Positions 1 to 9,151 of a DNA stretch of 52,158 nt are shown in pieces. Every line of letters begins with the position of its first letter. Position 1 is the stretch's first letter. Origin of the DNA: Longimicrobium sp. (GTDB taxonomy: Bacteria; Gemmatimonadota; Gemmatimonadetes; Longimicrobiales; Longimicrobiaceae); the NCBI RefSeq assembly GCF_035474595.1, contig NZ_DATIND010000038.1:1-52158 (forward strand), written 5' to 3'. The notes beneath the pieces are model-generated. The model had not been told where the DNA came from. It made no database searches and worked only from the letters and a program-made list of their open reading frames with translations. The position numbers and the translations under genes were made by a program.

Positions 1-36
1 GGGGCCCGCTTCGCCATGGCGATGCGGAAGCCGCGG

Positions 37-1398
37 CTAGCGGCCGAACACCAGCCGGACCACGTCGTTGCCGTTGGCCCAGATCATCAGCGCGACCACG
101 ATCACCAAGCCCACCTGCGAGAGGCGGATGCGCGCCTCCACCGAGAGCGGGCGGCCGCGGACGGCCTCGAAGGCCAGGAACATCAGGTGCCCGCCGTCCA
201 GGATGGGGATGGGGAGCAGGTTCAGCACGGCCAGGTTCACCGAGAACAGGGCGATGAACCCCAGCCACACCTCCAGCCCCATCTGCGCCGTCTGCCCCGA
301 CGCCTCGCCGATGGAAAGGATGCCGCCCATGTTGCGGGGCGACAGCTGGCCCGTGAGCAGGTCCTTCAGCACCGTGCCGATGAGCACCACCGCGCCCCAC
401 GTCTGCTCCGCGCCCGTCCGCACCGATTCCGCGAAGCCCACCCTGCGGTGCGTGGACGGCACCGGCATGGGCGCCGCGCCGATCTTCCCCACCTTCACCG
501 GCTTCCCCAGCGCGTCCTTGTCGGACTGCTCCTCGGGGGTCACGGTGAGCGCCACCGGCTTCCCGGCGCGCTCCACCACCAGCGCCAGCGGCTTCCCGGC
601 GTGGCTCTGGATGGCCGCCACCAGCTGCAGCCACGAGCCCACGGGGCGCCCGTCGGCCCGCACCACCCGGTCGCCCCGCCGCAGCCCCGCGCGCGACGCC
701 GCCGAGCCCGCGACCACGTCCGAAATCACCGGCTCGCGGAAGGGCTCCACCTGGTTCAGCAGCTCCGCGCGCTGCTCCTGCGAGGCGGGAAGGTTCAGCG
801 TCACCGGCGGTGCGTCGGAAAAGCGCAGCTCCAGCGGGCCGCCGGGGGCGCGCGCCAGCGCTCCGCCCACGTCCTGCCAGGTCTTCACCGGCTCCGCGCC
901 CACCGCGGCCAGCGTGGCCCCGTCCGGCACCGCCGCCAGCACGCGCCCGGCGCCCTTCAGCTGCGCCGCGGGCGGGGTGGAGATGCGGGTCACCGGGTGC
1001 AGCGTCTCGCCGTACGCCAGCGACAGGCCGGTGAAGACCAGGAAGGCGAAGAGCAGGTTCATGATGACGCCGGCCGAGATCACCAGCGTGCGCGCCGGCA
1101 GCGACTTGCTGTCGAAGGTCCGCGCGGGGTCCACCACGTAGTCCTCGCCCGTGCCCTCCAGCGCCTCGGCGGCCTCGTCGTCCTCCATCCCCGCCATCTT
1201 CACGTACCCGCCCAGCGGGATGGCCGAAAGCACGAACTCGGTCTCGCCCACGCGGAAGCCGGCCAGGCGCGCGCCGAAGCCCAGCGAGAAGCGCGGCACC
1301 TGGATGTTCACGGCCTTCGCCGCCAGGAAGTGCCCCAGCTCGTGGACCAGGATCAGAACGGAAAGACCGATGACGGTCGAGATGATTGTCGTCAGCAC
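37..1398 (-). CDS. rseP: RseP/site-2 protease family zinc metalloprotease
   Basis: Membrane-embedded intramembrane protease that cleaves single-pass proteins such as anti-sigma factors. The 453-residue protein starts with a membrane helix holding the zinc motif HELGH (H19, E20, H23). PDZ-like segments follow in the middle (around residues 130-290, including RAGLRRGDRV), and a C-terminal membrane segment holds the second metal-site motif LDGGH. Length and motif order are normal for RseP. Its start overlaps the dxr stop by a few bases, so it is the last gene of the uppS-cdsA-dxr-rseP cluster, an arrangement seen in many bacteria. The family is certain; the physiological substrate is not visible. 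Confidence 0.95.
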   Translation of the reverse strand: MLTTIISTVIGLSVLILVHELGHFLAAKAVNIQVPRFSLGFGARLAGFRVGETEFVLSAIPLGGYVKMAGMEDDEAAEALEGTGEDYVVDPARTFDSKSLPARTLVISAGVIMNLLFAFLVFTGLSLAYGETLHPVTRISTPPAAQLKGAGRVLAAVPDGATLAAVGAEPVKTWQDVGGALARAPGGPLELRFSDAPPVTLNLPASQEQRAELLNQVEPFREPVISDVVAGSAASRAGLRRGDRVVRADGRPVGSWLQLVAAIQSHAGKPLALVVERAGKPVALTVTPEEQSDKDALGKPVKVGKIGAAPMPVPSTHRRVGFAESVRTGAEQTWGAVVLIGTVLKDLLTGQLSPRNMGGILSIGEASGQTAQMGLEVWLGFIALFSVNLAVLNLLPIPILDGGHLMFLAFEAVRGRPLSVEARIRLSQVGLVIVVALMIWANGNDVVRLVFGR

Positions 1399-2543
1399 GG
1401 AGCCAGTCTCTGCACGAATTCCTCAGCGGTGCGGCGCGCCCGGGCGTCGGCCTCGAGCACGTCCTGCAGCGATTGCGCCGCGGCGGCGGGGCAGCGTTCC
1501 AACGTTTCCGCGATCGCCTCGGCGATCCCCGGAAAGCCCAGCCGGCCGGACAGGAAGTGCTGCACCGCCACCTCCTTGGCGGCATTGTACACCGCGGGCG
1601 CGGTTCCGCCCCGCCGCCCCGCCTCCACCCCCAGCGCGAAGGCGGGAAAGCGGTCGGCGCGCACGGGCTCGAAGGTCAGCGTTCCCGCCGCCACGGGGTC
1701 GAAGCGGCGGCACTCGTAGGGCAGGCGCTCGGGATACGAAAGTGCGTAGAGGATGGGGATCTCCATCGTGGGGAAGCCCATCTGCGCCAGCACCGAGCCG
1801 TCCACCATCTCCACCATGCTGTGGATGATGGACTGGGGATGCACCACCGCCTCGATCCGCGCATAGTCCACGCCGAACAGGAAGTGGGCCTCGATCACCT
1901 CCAGCGCCTTGTTGGCCAGCGTGGCCGAGTCGATGGTGATCTTGGCGCCCATGTCCCACGTAGGGTGGCGCAGCGCGTCCGCCGGCGTGGCCGCCGCCAG
2001 CATCTCCGCCGACCAGCCGCGGAACGGCCCGCCGCTGGCGGTGATCACCAGCCGCCGCACGTCCCCGGCCCGCGACCCCTGCAGGCACTGGAGGATGGCG
2101 CTGTGCTCGCTGTCGACGGGAACGAGCTCGCCCCCGCCCTGGCGCGCGGCCTCCATCACCAGCTCGCCGCCGCAGACCAGCGACTCCTTGTTGGCGAGCG
2201 CCACGCGCTTCCCCGCGCGCAGCGCCGCCAGCGTGGGCTCCAGCCCCGCCGCGCCGACCAGCGCGTTCAGCACCACGTCGGCGTCGGGGTGCGTCGCCGC
2301 GTCCAGCAGCGCCTGCCGCCCGCTCGCCCACTCCGTCGGCGTGGAATCCGCGCCGGCCGGCACCTCCCCGTCCGCGATGACGGCGAGCGAGGGGCGGTAG
2401 CGGTGCGCCAGCGCCAAGAGCGCCTCGCCGCTGCGGTGCGCGGTGAGCGCCACCGCGCGGAAGCGGTCCGGGTGCTGGTCCAGCACCGCCAGCGCGCTCC
2501 GGCCGATGGAGCCCGTGGCGCCCAGGATGGCGACGCCCTTCAT
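1392..2543 (-). CDS. dxr: 1-deoxy-D-xylulose 5-phosphate reductoisomerase
   Basis: Converts DXP to 2-C-methyl-D-erythritol 4-phosphate with NADPH, the second step of the MEP isoprenoid pathway. The 383-residue protein opens with MKGVAILGATGSIG, the Rossmann NADPH motif. It has the NKESLVCGG segment, the TASGGPFRG motif and a C-terminal domain of normal length. The reading frame stays open further upstream, but the ATG at 2543 gives the family N-terminus and lies 5 nt after the cdsA stop. It sits beside uppS, which consumes the isoprenoid products, so one transcript supplies and uses isoprenoid units. Confidence 0.96.
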   Translation of the reverse strand: MKGVAILGATGSIGRSALAVLDQHPDRFRAVALTAHRSGEALLALAHRYRPSLAVIADGEVPAGADSTPTEWASGRQALLDAATHPDADVVLNALVGAAGLEPTLAALRAGKRVALANKESLVCGGELVMEAARQGGGELVPVDSEHSAILQCLQGSRAGDVRRLVITASGGPFRGWSAEMLAAATPADALRHPTWDMGAKITIDSATLANKALEVIEAHFLFGVDYARIEAVVHPQSIIHSMVEMVDGSVLAQMGFPTMEIPILYALSYPERLPYECRRFDPVAAGTLTFEPVRADRFPAFALGVEAGRRGGTAPAVYNAAKEVAVQHFLSGRLGFPGIAEAIAETLERCPAAAAQSLQDVLEADARARRTAEEFVQRLAPC

Positions 2544-2548
2544 CTCGC

Positions 2549-3403
2549 TCAGCGGTATACCAGCAGCATCAGGAAGCCGTACGCCACCGGGAGGGTGAAG
2601 AAGAGCGAGTCGAAGCGGTCCAGCGCGCCGCCGTGCCCCGGCAGCAGCCGCCCCGAGTCCTTCACCCCCACGTCGCGCTTCAGCAGCGACTCGGCCAGGT
2701 CGCCCACCTGCGCGGCCAGGGAGATGAGGAGGCCGAAGACCGCGGCCTCCACGATCCCCACGTGCCACGTCGGGAAGAGCGCCAGCAGGAAGCTGTACCC
2801 CACCGCGGTGATGGGGGTGCCGATCACCGCCCCCAGCGCGCCGGCCACCGTCTTCCCCGGGCTCACCCTGGGGATCAGCTTCCGCTTCCCCCACAGCCGC
2901 CCCGCGAAGTACGCGTAGGTGTCGCTGAGCCAGGTGAGGACCACGGGAAAGAGGAGGATGGCCGTCCCGTGCAGGTTGCCGGTGACGCCGGGGAGATGGC
3001 GGAGGAAGAGCGCGAACATCAGCAGCGCCGGGTAGACGGCGCCCATGATCGTCACCGCGACGGAAAGGAGCGGCTCGCCCGCCACGCCGCGCTGCCAGAT
3101 GGCCGCGGTGAGCGCGGCCAGGATGATGGCGGCGACACCGGAAAAGAGCAGCGGCGTGTCGACGCCGCGCGCCGGGTCGATCGCGGCGAGGAGGATGAGC
3201 CCGGCGGCGCCGAGCATCCCCACTACGGCCAGGCCGAAGGCGCGCTTCAGCTCGGCCATGCGGAAGAGCTCGCGCGTGGAGAGCACGGCGCAGAGCGCCA
3301 GGAGCGCGGCCAGCACCCAGCCGCCCAGGTACATGGCAGCGACCGCGATGGGAATTCCCACCGCGGCCACGGCAACGCGCGTTGCAGTCTCGGAACGAGC
3401 CAA
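2549..3403 (-). CDS. cdsA: Phosphatidate cytidylyltransferase
   Basis: Makes CDP-diacylglycerol from CTP and phosphatidate at the inner membrane, the branch point of phospholipid synthesis. The protein has about eight hydrophobic segments and the C-terminal CDP-alcohol transferase signature (KDSGRLLPGHGGALDRFDS), with the metal-binding acidic residues. No ATG fits the family N-terminus. A TTG at 3403, preceded by GGAG nine bases upstream, gives a 284-residue protein starting LARSETATRV. A longer frame reaches 3565 but would run through uppS. The family call is firm; the start is inferred. Confidence 0.92.
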   Translation of the reverse strand: MARSETATRVAVAAVGIPIAVAAMYLGGWVLAALLALCAVLSTRELFRMAELKRAFGLAVVGMLGAAGLILLAAIDPARGVDTPLLFSGVAAIILAALTAAIWQRGVAGEPLLSVAVTIMGAVYPALLMFALFLRHLPGVTGNLHGTAILLFPVVLTWLSDTYAYFAGRLWGKRKLIPRVSPGKTVAGALGAVIGTPITAVGYSFLLALFPTWHVGIVEAAVFGLLISLAAQVGDLAESLLKRDVGVKDSGRLLPGHGGALDRFDSLFFTLPVAYGFLMLLVYR

Positions 3404-3432
3404 CGCCGGCTTCTCCGGAATGTGTCGGGAGG

Positions 3433-4176
3433 TCAGGTGGCCAGCACGCGGCCGAAGCGCCGCTCGCGCTGCTGGTACTCCAGCAGCGCCGCGAAGAAGT
3501 GCTCGCGGGTGAAGTCCGGCCAGAGGACGGGCGAAACGTGCAGCTCGGTGTACGCCAGCTGCCACAGCATGAAGTTGGAGATGCGCATCTCGCCCGAGGT
3601 GCGGATCAGCAGGTCGGGGTCCGGGTCGCCGGGGGTGTACAGGTGCTCGGCGAACAGCTCCTCGTCGATCTCGCCCGGCATCAGCGTTCCCTCGCGCACC
3701 CGCTCGGCCAGCCGCCGCGCCGCGTGCACGATCTCGGCGCGCGAGCCGTAGCTGATGGCCAGGTTCAGCTTCAGCTTCGTGCCGCCGCGCGTGTGCTCCA
3801 CGATGCTCTGGATGGCCGCGCGCGTGCGGGGGCCGAGCAGGTGGAGCTGGCCGACGGCGTGCACCTCGACCCCCTTCTCCTTCAGCTCGCGGCGCTCCTT
3901 GCGCACGTACAGCTCCAGCAGCGTCATCAGCGCCGCCACCTCGCCCTGCGGCCGGTGCCAGTTCTCCTGGCTGAAGGCAAAGAGGGTGAGCACCTCCACC
4001 CCGGCGTCGCCCGCCGCCTCCACCGCCTCGCGCACGGCGCGCATCCCCGCGCGGTGCCCGAACTCGCGCGGGCGCCCGCGCTCGCGCGCCCAGCGGCCGT
4101 TGCCGTCCATGATCACGGCCACGTGCCGGGGCACCGGGCCGTTCAGGCGAAGCTGCTGGAGGAGGTCGGAAGCCAT
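3433..4176 (-). CDS. uppS: Isoprenyl transferase (undecaprenyl diphosphate synthase)
   Basis: Condenses isopentenyl diphosphate onto farnesyl diphosphate to make the C55 lipid carrier for peptidoglycan. The 247-residue protein has the catalytic motif HVAVIMDGNGRWA near residue 20, the FAFSQENW region, and the C-terminal RTSGEMRISNFMLWQ and DFT segments. The ATG at 4176 gives MASDLLQQLRLNG, the usual family N-terminus; the longer open frame to 4305 runs into a spacer repeat. No clear Shine-Dalgarno is seen. cdsA follows about 30 nt downstream of its stop. Confidence 0.95.
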   Translation of the reverse strand: MASDLLQQLRLNGPVPRHVAVIMDGNGRWARERGRPREFGHRAGMRAVREAVEAAGDAGVEVLTLFAFSQENWHRPQGEVAALMTLLELYVRKERRELKEKGVEVHAVGQLHLLGPRTRAAIQSIVEHTRGGTKLKLNLAISYGSRAEIVHAARRLAERVREGTLMPGEIDEELFAEHLYTPGDPDPDLLIRTSGEMRISNFMLWQLAYTELHVSPVLWPDFTREHFFAALLEYQQRERRFGRVLAT

Positions 4177-4231
4177 GCGGGGAAGATGGACCGGGGCGCC
4201 GGGTTTGTCAAAGCAAGTGGTCTGCGAACAG

Positions 4232-4311
4232 AAGTGCGGAAGTGCGTGAGTGCGGAAGTGCGCTGGATCGGCGCGTCTCACGCACTCCCGCACTTCCGCA
4301 CTCACGCACTC
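4232..4311. repeat. Octanucleotide tandem repeat forming an inverted repeat (uppS-frr spacer)
   Basis: The left arm has units of the form GTGCGGAA / GTGCGTGA (about 4232-4262). The right arm (about 4280-4311) is the reverse complement, CGCACTTC / CGCACTCA. Together they could fold into a long hairpin between frr and uppS. The same 8-base unit family occurs in several other spacers of the window. Confidence 0.8.
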
Positions 4312-4321
4312 TGGTGCCGGC

Positions 4322-4873
4322 TCAGACCTCCATCACCTCGGCTTCCTTGTGCTTCAGCATCTCCTCGATCTTCGCGATGTACTGATCGGTGAGCTTCTGC
4401 ACCTTGTCCTGCTCGCGGCGGATGTCGTCCTCCGACAGCCCCTCGTCCTTCTGCCGGTGCTTGACCTCGTCGTTGGCGTCCTTGCGCGCGTGGCGCACGG
4501 CCACGCGGCCCTCCTCCGCCAGCTTGTGCAGCATCCGCACGTACTCCTTCCGCCGCTCCTCGGTCAGCGCGGGGATGGGGATGCGGATGATCTGCCCGTC
4601 GTTCGAGGGGTTCAGCCCCAGGTCGCTCTCGCGCAGCGCCCGCTCGATGTCCTTCATCAGCCCGCGGTCCCACGGCTGCACCGTCAGCATCCGCGGCTCG
4701 GGGGCGCTCACGGTGCCCACCTGGTTCAGCGGCACCTTGCTGCCGTACGCTTCCACCCGCACGGTGTCGAGCAGCGCGGGGCTGGCCTTGCCGGTGCGCA
4801 CGGCGCCGAACTCGCGGCGCAGCGACTCCAGGGCGCCCTCCATCCGCTGCTTGGCTTTGTCTAGGCTGGACAT
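4322..4873 (-). CDS. frr: Ribosome recycling factor
   Basis: Splits the post-termination ribosome together with EF-G so subunits can be reused; cytoplasmic. The 183-residue protein has the normal family length and the conserved segments TVRVEAYGSKVPLNQVGTVS, QPWDRGLMKDIERAL and EERRKEYVRMLHKLAEEGRVAVR. The start at 4873 (MSSLDKAKQRMEG) matches the family; the frame continues upstream without conserved sequence. It follows pyrH after a spacer of about 107 bp containing octamer repeats. The order pyrH-frr-uppS is common in bacteria. Confidence 0.96.
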   Translation of the reverse strand: MSSLDKAKQRMEGALESLRREFGAVRTGKASPALLDTVRVEAYGSKVPLNQVGTVSAPEPRMLTVQPWDRGLMKDIERALRESDLGLNPSNDGQIIRIPIPALTEERRKEYVRMLHKLAEEGRVAVRHARKDANDEVKHRQKDEGLSEDDIRREQDKVQKLTDQYIAKIEEMLKHKEAEVMEV

Positions 4874-4948
4874 CGGTTCGTCTGGTCCGGAGATCGTGAA
4901 ACGGAAGGGACTCGGGAGATTGGATTCGAGAGCGCGTCCGTCTCCGGA

Positions 4949-4980
4949 CGCACTCCCGCACTGCCGCACTCACGCACTTC
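4949..4980. repeat. Octanucleotide tandem repeat (frr-pyrH spacer)
   Basis: Four degenerate CGCACTCC / CGCACTGC / CGCACTCA units run up to the pyrH stop codon. This is the same unit family as at 4232-4311 and 16873-16904. Confidence 0.7.
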
Positions 4981-5738
<758 letters not shown>

Positions 5739-5742
<4 letters not shown>

Positions 5743-6338
5743 GACTCGCCGAGCGCGAAGCGCGCGAACCGGCGCACCTCGATCTTCTCGCCGGTGCGGG
5801 CCGAGGCGTCGGTCACCAGCTGCCCCACGGTGATGTCGGGGTTCTTCACGTACGGCTGCTCCAGCAGCGCCTGCTCGGCGTAGAACTTCTCCAGCTTGCC
5901 GTTCACGATCTTGTCCCAGATCTGCTCCGGCTTGCCGGACTCCTTCGTCTGCTCCAGGTACACCGCGCGCTCGCGCTCCACCAGGTCGGCCGGGAAGTCC
6001 TCGCGCCGCACGGCCACGGGCGCCGCCGCGGCGATGTGCATGGCCACGTCGCGCACCAGCTTCTGGAACTCGTCGTTGCGCGCCACGAAGTCGGTCTCGC
6101 AGCCCACCTCCACCAGCACGCCGATCTTGCCGCCCATGTGGATGTAGCTGCCGACCGCGCCTTCCTTGGTCTCGCGCTCGGCGCGCTTGGCCGCCTTGGC
6201 CGCGCCCTTCGCGCGCAGGATGTCGATCGCCCGTTCCATGTCGCCGCCCGCCTCGTTCAGGGCGCCCTTGCACTCCATCATCCCCGCGCCGGTGCGGTCG
6301 CGGAGCTCCTTCACGTCCTTCGCGGAAATCTCGGCCAT
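5739..6338 (-). CDS. tsf: Elongation factor Ts
   Basis: Nucleotide exchange factor that recycles EF-Tu-GDP to EF-Tu-GTP. The N-terminal UBA-like part has the signature [19 protein letters not shown], and the core has [16 protein letters not shown]. At 199 residues it is the short form, with one reduced dimerisation region as in Thermus, rather than the roughly 280-residue enterobacterial form. It follows rpsB, the usual order, but a strong terminator-like hairpin separates the two. It overlaps pyrH by four bases. Confidence 0.96.
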
Positions 6339-6401
6339 CCCGTCCTCTTCCCTGTTAGTCGAATCTCGAGTCGCTCAAAAGATAGCCCGCGGGGCGGGCT
6401 G

Positions 6402-6445
6402 AAAAAACGGGGCCACGAGCGCCTGGATAGCGCCGGTGGCCCCGT
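6402..6445 (-). terminator. Intrinsic terminator/attenuator between rpsB and tsf
   Basis: On the minus strand ACGGGGCCAC and GTGGCCCCGT pair as a perfect 10-bp stem, immediately followed by a run of six T. The spacing is what an intrinsic terminator needs. Because tsf lies 64 bases further downstream in the same direction, partial read-through or a tsf promoter after it is expected. Confidence 0.85.
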
Positions 6446-6471
6446 GTGCTGCTGCGGTCCCGCCGTCGGCG

Positions 6472-7332
6472 TTACTCCGCGGCCCCCTGGTCGGCCCCGG
6501 CGCCCCCCGGCGCGCCGGCGCCCGGACGCCGCTTGCGGCGCGGGCGGCGGCGGCGGCCCCGGTCGTCGTCGGCCGGCGCGCTGCTCCCGGTCTCGGTGCT
6601 GTACACCGTGACCTCGGCCTCGTCGGCGGCGCGGCGGGCGTCGGCCGGCATGGCCGCGCGCGCCTCGAGGATCGAGTCCGACAGCGCTCCCGTGATCACG
6701 CTCACCGAGCGGATCGCGTCGTCGTTGCCGGCGATCGGCACCGTCAGCACGTCGGGGTCGGCGTTGGTGTCGGCGATGGCGATGACCGGGATCCCCAGCT
6801 TGTTGGCCTCGGAGATCGCGATCTTCTCCTTCTTGGCGTCGACCACGAACAGCGCGCCCGGCAGGCGGGCCATGTCCTTCACGCCGGCCAAGTACTTGTC
6901 CAGCCGCTCGCGCTCGCGGTCCAGCATCAGGCGCTCCTTCTTCGTGTAGAAGTCGAAGGCGCCCTCCTCCATCCCGCGCTCCAGCTCGCGCAGGCGGCGG
7001 ATCTGCTTCTTGATGGTGGCGAAGTTGGTGAGCATTCCGCCCAGCCACCGCTCGGTCACGTGGAACGAGCTCGACCGCTCGGCCTCGGCCTGGATCACCT
7101 GGCGCAGCTGCTTCTTGGTGCACACGAACAGCACGCGGTCGCCGCGGCTGATCACGTTGCGCACCAGCTCCTGCGCCAGCTCGATCTGCCGGAGCGTCTT
7201 CTTCAGGTCGATGATGTAGATGCCGTTCCGCTCCGCGAAGATGAACTTGCGCATCTTCGGGTTCCAGCGGGACGTCTGGTGCCCGAAATGGACACCTGCT
7301 TCGAGTAGCTCCTGGATGCTCGGCTGAGCCAT
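6472..7332 (-). CDS. rpsB: 30S ribosomal protein S2
   Basis: Small-subunit ribosomal protein. The N-terminus MAQPSIQELLEAGVHFGHQTSRWNPKM is the S2 signature, followed by NGIYIIDLKKTL and the GIPVIAIADTNADPD region. The last 50 or so residues form a low-complexity tail rich in Arg, Pro, Gly and Ala, so the protein is 286 residues instead of about 240. An AGGA ribosome-binding site precedes the ATG by about 7 bases. It follows rpsI after a 197-bp spacer with two hairpins and is followed by a terminator-like hairpin. Confidence 0.96.
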   Translation of the reverse strand: MAQPSIQELLEAGVHFGHQTSRWNPKMRKFIFAERNGIYIIDLKKTLRQIELAQELVRNVISRGDRVLFVCTKKQLRQVIQAEAERSSSFHVTERWLGGMLTNFATIKKQIRRLRELERGMEEGAFDFYTKKERLMLDRERERLDKYLAGVKDMARLPGALFVVDAKKEKIAISEANKLGIPVIAIADTNADPDVLTVPIAGNDDAIRSVSVITGALSDSILEARAAMPADARRAADEAEVTVYSTETGSSAPADDDRGRRRRPRRKRRPGAGAPGGAGADQGAAE

Positions 7333-7361
7333 GTCTGTTCCTGCGGAAGATTCGGGTTTGC

Positions 7362-7386
7362 CGGGGCCGCTACGCTGCTGGCCCCG
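7362..7386 (-). promoter_or_regulatory. Hairpin in the rpsB leader
   Basis: A perfect 7-bp stem (CGGGGCC / GGCCCCG) with an 11-base loop lies about 30 bases upstream of the rpsB ATG. It is a candidate S2 leader structure or simply part of the spacer. No T run follows, so it is unlikely to be a terminator. Confidence 0.4.
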
Positions 7387-7480
7387 CCTCCATCGCCGTC
7401 CCCCGGCGCCCCGACCGCGCTTTCACGCGCGGCACCCGCGGCGTCGTCGGGCGATGTGTGAGATGATGCCGGGATTCGGC

Positions 7481-7516
7481 GCGCGCGGCCTCCGGTTTGA
7501 CCCGGAGCCCGCGCGC
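7481..7516 (-). terminator. Strong hairpin after rpsI
   Basis: A 15-position stem with one C-C mismatch and a 6-base loop lies 14 bases beyond the rpsI stop. No T run follows on the minus strand, so it may be an mRNA-stabilising or processing hairpin rather than a true terminator. Confidence 0.5.
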
Positions 7517-7529
7517 ACCAGGCTCTCGG

Positions 7530-7922
7530 CTAGCGCTTGGAGAACTGGAACCGCTTGCGGGCGCCCGGACGTCCGGGCTTCTTCCGCTCCACCTCGCGCG
7601 GATCGCGGGTGAGCAGCTCCTCGGCGCGCAGGCGCGAGCGGAACTCCTCGTTCACCTGCAGCAGCGCGCGGGCAACGCCCAGCTGGATGGCGTCGGCCTG
7701 GCCGCGGAGGCCGCCACCATTCACCGTGACCTTCACGTCGAACTGGCCCTCGGTCTCGGTGGCCGCCAGCGGGCGGGTGGCCGACTGCCGCAGCACGTGG
7801 CGCGGCAGGTACTGCTCGAGGGGCCGCCCGTTCACCACCCACGTGCCGTTGCCGGGGCGGAGGTAGACGCGCGCGACCGACGTCTTGCGCCGGCCGATGG
7901 CGTGGTACTGTTCGATAGCCAT
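7530..7922 (-). CDS. rpsI: 30S ribosomal protein S9
   Basis: Small-subunit protein whose basic C-terminal tail reaches the P-site tRNA. The 130-residue protein shows the family motifs AIGRRKTSVARV, VNGGGLRGQADAIQLGVARAL, and the terminal KKPGRPGARKRFQFSKR. It starts 11 nt after the rplM stop, the almost universal rplM-rpsI pair. The frame extends upstream to 8414 but only as a shadow of rplM. Confidence 0.97.
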   Translation of the reverse strand: MAIEQYHAIGRRKTSVARVYLRPGNGTWVVNGRPLEQYLPRHVLRQSATRPLAATETEGQFDVKVTVNGGGLRGQADAIQLGVARALLQVNEEFRSRLRAEELLTRDPREVERKKPGRPGARKRFQFSKR

Positions 7923-7933
7923 TCTGGGGCTGC

Positions 7934-8362
7934 TCAGAAGTTGAGGTTTTCGGGGTTCTGCGCCTGGTGCGGGTGCTCGCCCCCCGCGTAGACCTTGAGC
8001 TTCTGGCGCATCTGCCGCCCCAGCGCGTTCTTCGGGAGCATGCCCTTCACCGCGAGCTCGATGACGCGCTCGGGGTGCTTGGCCAGCATCTCCTTGAAGG
8101 GGATGAAGCGCTCGTGGCCCATGTACCCGCTGTGGCGGAAGTAGGTCTTCTGGTCGGCCTTGTTTCCGCTCAGCTGCACCTTGTCGGCGTTGACCACGAT
8201 CACGTAGTCGCCGGTGTCCAGGTGCGGGGTGTAGGTCGGCTTGTGCTTGCCGCGAAGGACGCGCGCCACCTCGGTGGCCACGCGTCCCAGGATCTTGCCG
8301 GCGGCGTCGACCACGAACCACTTGTGCTCGATCTCGCCCGCCTTGACGGAATACGTCTTCAT
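7934..8362 (-). CDS. rplM: 50S ribosomal protein L13
   Basis: Large-subunit protein assembled early in ribosome biogenesis. The 142-residue protein has [19 protein letters not shown], the [10 protein letters not shown] segment, [10 protein letters not shown] and [13 protein letters not shown], all standard for L13. The ATG at 8362 preceded by GGAG is chosen over an upstream in-frame start because it gives the exact family N-terminus MKTYSVK. The leader of about 120 bases contains an intrinsic-terminator-like hairpin, and a near-consensus promoter lies upstream. Confidence 0.97.
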   Translation of the reverse strand: MKTYSVKAGEIEHKWFVVDAAGKILGRVATEVARVLRGKHKPTYTPHLDTGDYVIVVNADKVQLSGNKADQKTYFRHSGYMGHERFIPFKEMLAKHPERVIELAVKGMLPKNALGRQMRQKLKVYAGGEHPHQAQNPENLNF

Positions 8363-8434
8363 GACACTCCGCTTGCAGGCGCGCTCCACCGTGCGCGCCG
8401 CGCCCGCCGGCCATGCCGGCAAAGGATTGGTATG

Positions 8435-8467
8435 AAAAAATCGCCGCCCCGGCATACCCTGGGGCGG
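8435..8467 (-). terminator. Terminator-like hairpin in the rplM leader (possible L13 attenuator)
   Basis: On the minus strand CCGCCCC pairs with GGGGCGG and is followed, after CG, by six T. It lies between the promoter at 8492-8520 and the rplM start at 8362. It may end transcripts of the gene at 8532 and also act as an attenuator of rplM-rpsI. Confidence 0.75.
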
Positions 8468-8491
8468 AAGGCGTGGTCGGGACAGACGGGT

Positions 8492-8520
8492 AGAATAGCC
8501 AAATCGGCCCGTGGTGTCAA
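8492..8520 (-). promoter_or_regulatory. Sigma-70-type promoter for rplM-rpsI
   Basis: On the minus strand a perfect TTGACA (8515-8520) is separated by exactly 17 bases from TATTCT (8492-8497). Predicted transcription start is near 8485, giving a leader of about 120 nt before rplM. It begins about 12 bp after the stop of the upstream gene. Confidence 0.8.
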
Positions 8521-8531
8521 CCCGCGGCAGG

Positions 8532-9146
8532 TCAGCTCGCGGGAGCGAAGGGCCGGTTCAGTCGCAGCCATTCGTCCGTGACCGCGACCAGGTCGGCGAA
8601 CGTCAACGCGTCAGAATCGAGGTCGAGTGGCGCTGTCAGGCTTGGCAGCGCCGTGACGAACTGGCTGTACCGCGCGAACATCACGCCCGCTCCGGGAAGC
8701 ACCCGGTCGGGCACCCACGTCCGCGCGGCGTCCCGCACTCCGCGGATGAGCGCGTGCTCCTCTCCGCCGTGCGCCCGGATGTCGTGGCCGGCCAGGTCGC
8801 TGCAGAACTTCTGGTACCGGTACCGCTCGCGGTCGAAGATGACGCACGCTTTCCCGCCGTGCAGGCGGCCGAAATAGCGCGCGCCGAGATACATCCCCAG
8901 CTCGAGCGGCATGTTGAAGCGGGGCAGCCCGTTCGCCGCATCGAGCTCGGTTCGGGAGATGTCGTGCAGCCCGAAGTCGGATTCGTCGATGATCCGCCGG
9001 ATCTTCTCGATCCGCGGCTCGCTTCCATCGTCGCGCTCCAGCGCGCACCGGGGGAAGAAGCCACAGTCCAGAACCGCGAATACCAATGCACGGAAGAGCG
9101 GCTGATATTCATGGTCGAACGGGCAGTTGATGAACACGTGCCGCAC
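8532..9146 (-). CDS. TIR/nucleoside-deoxyribosyltransferase-like protein
   Basis: A 204-residue cytoplasmic protein without signal or membrane segment. The N-terminus ([18 protein letters not shown]), the [14 protein letters not shown] segment and [16 protein letters not shown] resemble Rossmann-like folds of the TIR and nucleoside 2-deoxyribosyltransferase group, in which an early beta strand leads into a nucleotide site and a conserved glutamate is catalytic (E in MPLELG). This is pattern recognition, not a search result. The 65-residue protein encoded at 9152-9349 ends 5 nt upstream, so the two form one operon. The pairing would fit a two-component effector unit. No function is proven. Confidence 0.6.
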   Translation of the reverse strand: MRHVFINCPFDHEYQPLFRALVFAVLDCGFFPRCALERDDGSEPRIEKIRRIIDESDFGLHDISRTELDAANGLPRFNMPLELGMYLGARYFGRLHGGKACVIFDRERYRYQKFCSDLAGHDIRAHGGEEHALIRGVRDAARTWVPDRVLPGAGVMFARYSQFVTALPSLTAPLDLDSDALTFADLVAVTDEWLRLNRPFAPAS

Positions 9147-9151
9147 GCCGG

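Noticed and set aside
3403-3565. Longer cdsA starting at 3565
   Set aside because: It would run through the uppS coding end; the upstream residues are low-complexity Ala/Arg and a TTG with GGAG exists at 3403.
4232-4311. Inverted repeat between uppS and frr as an intrinsic terminator
   Set aside because: It lacks a T run and consists of the spacer octamers; it may still influence mRNA but is not a standard terminator.
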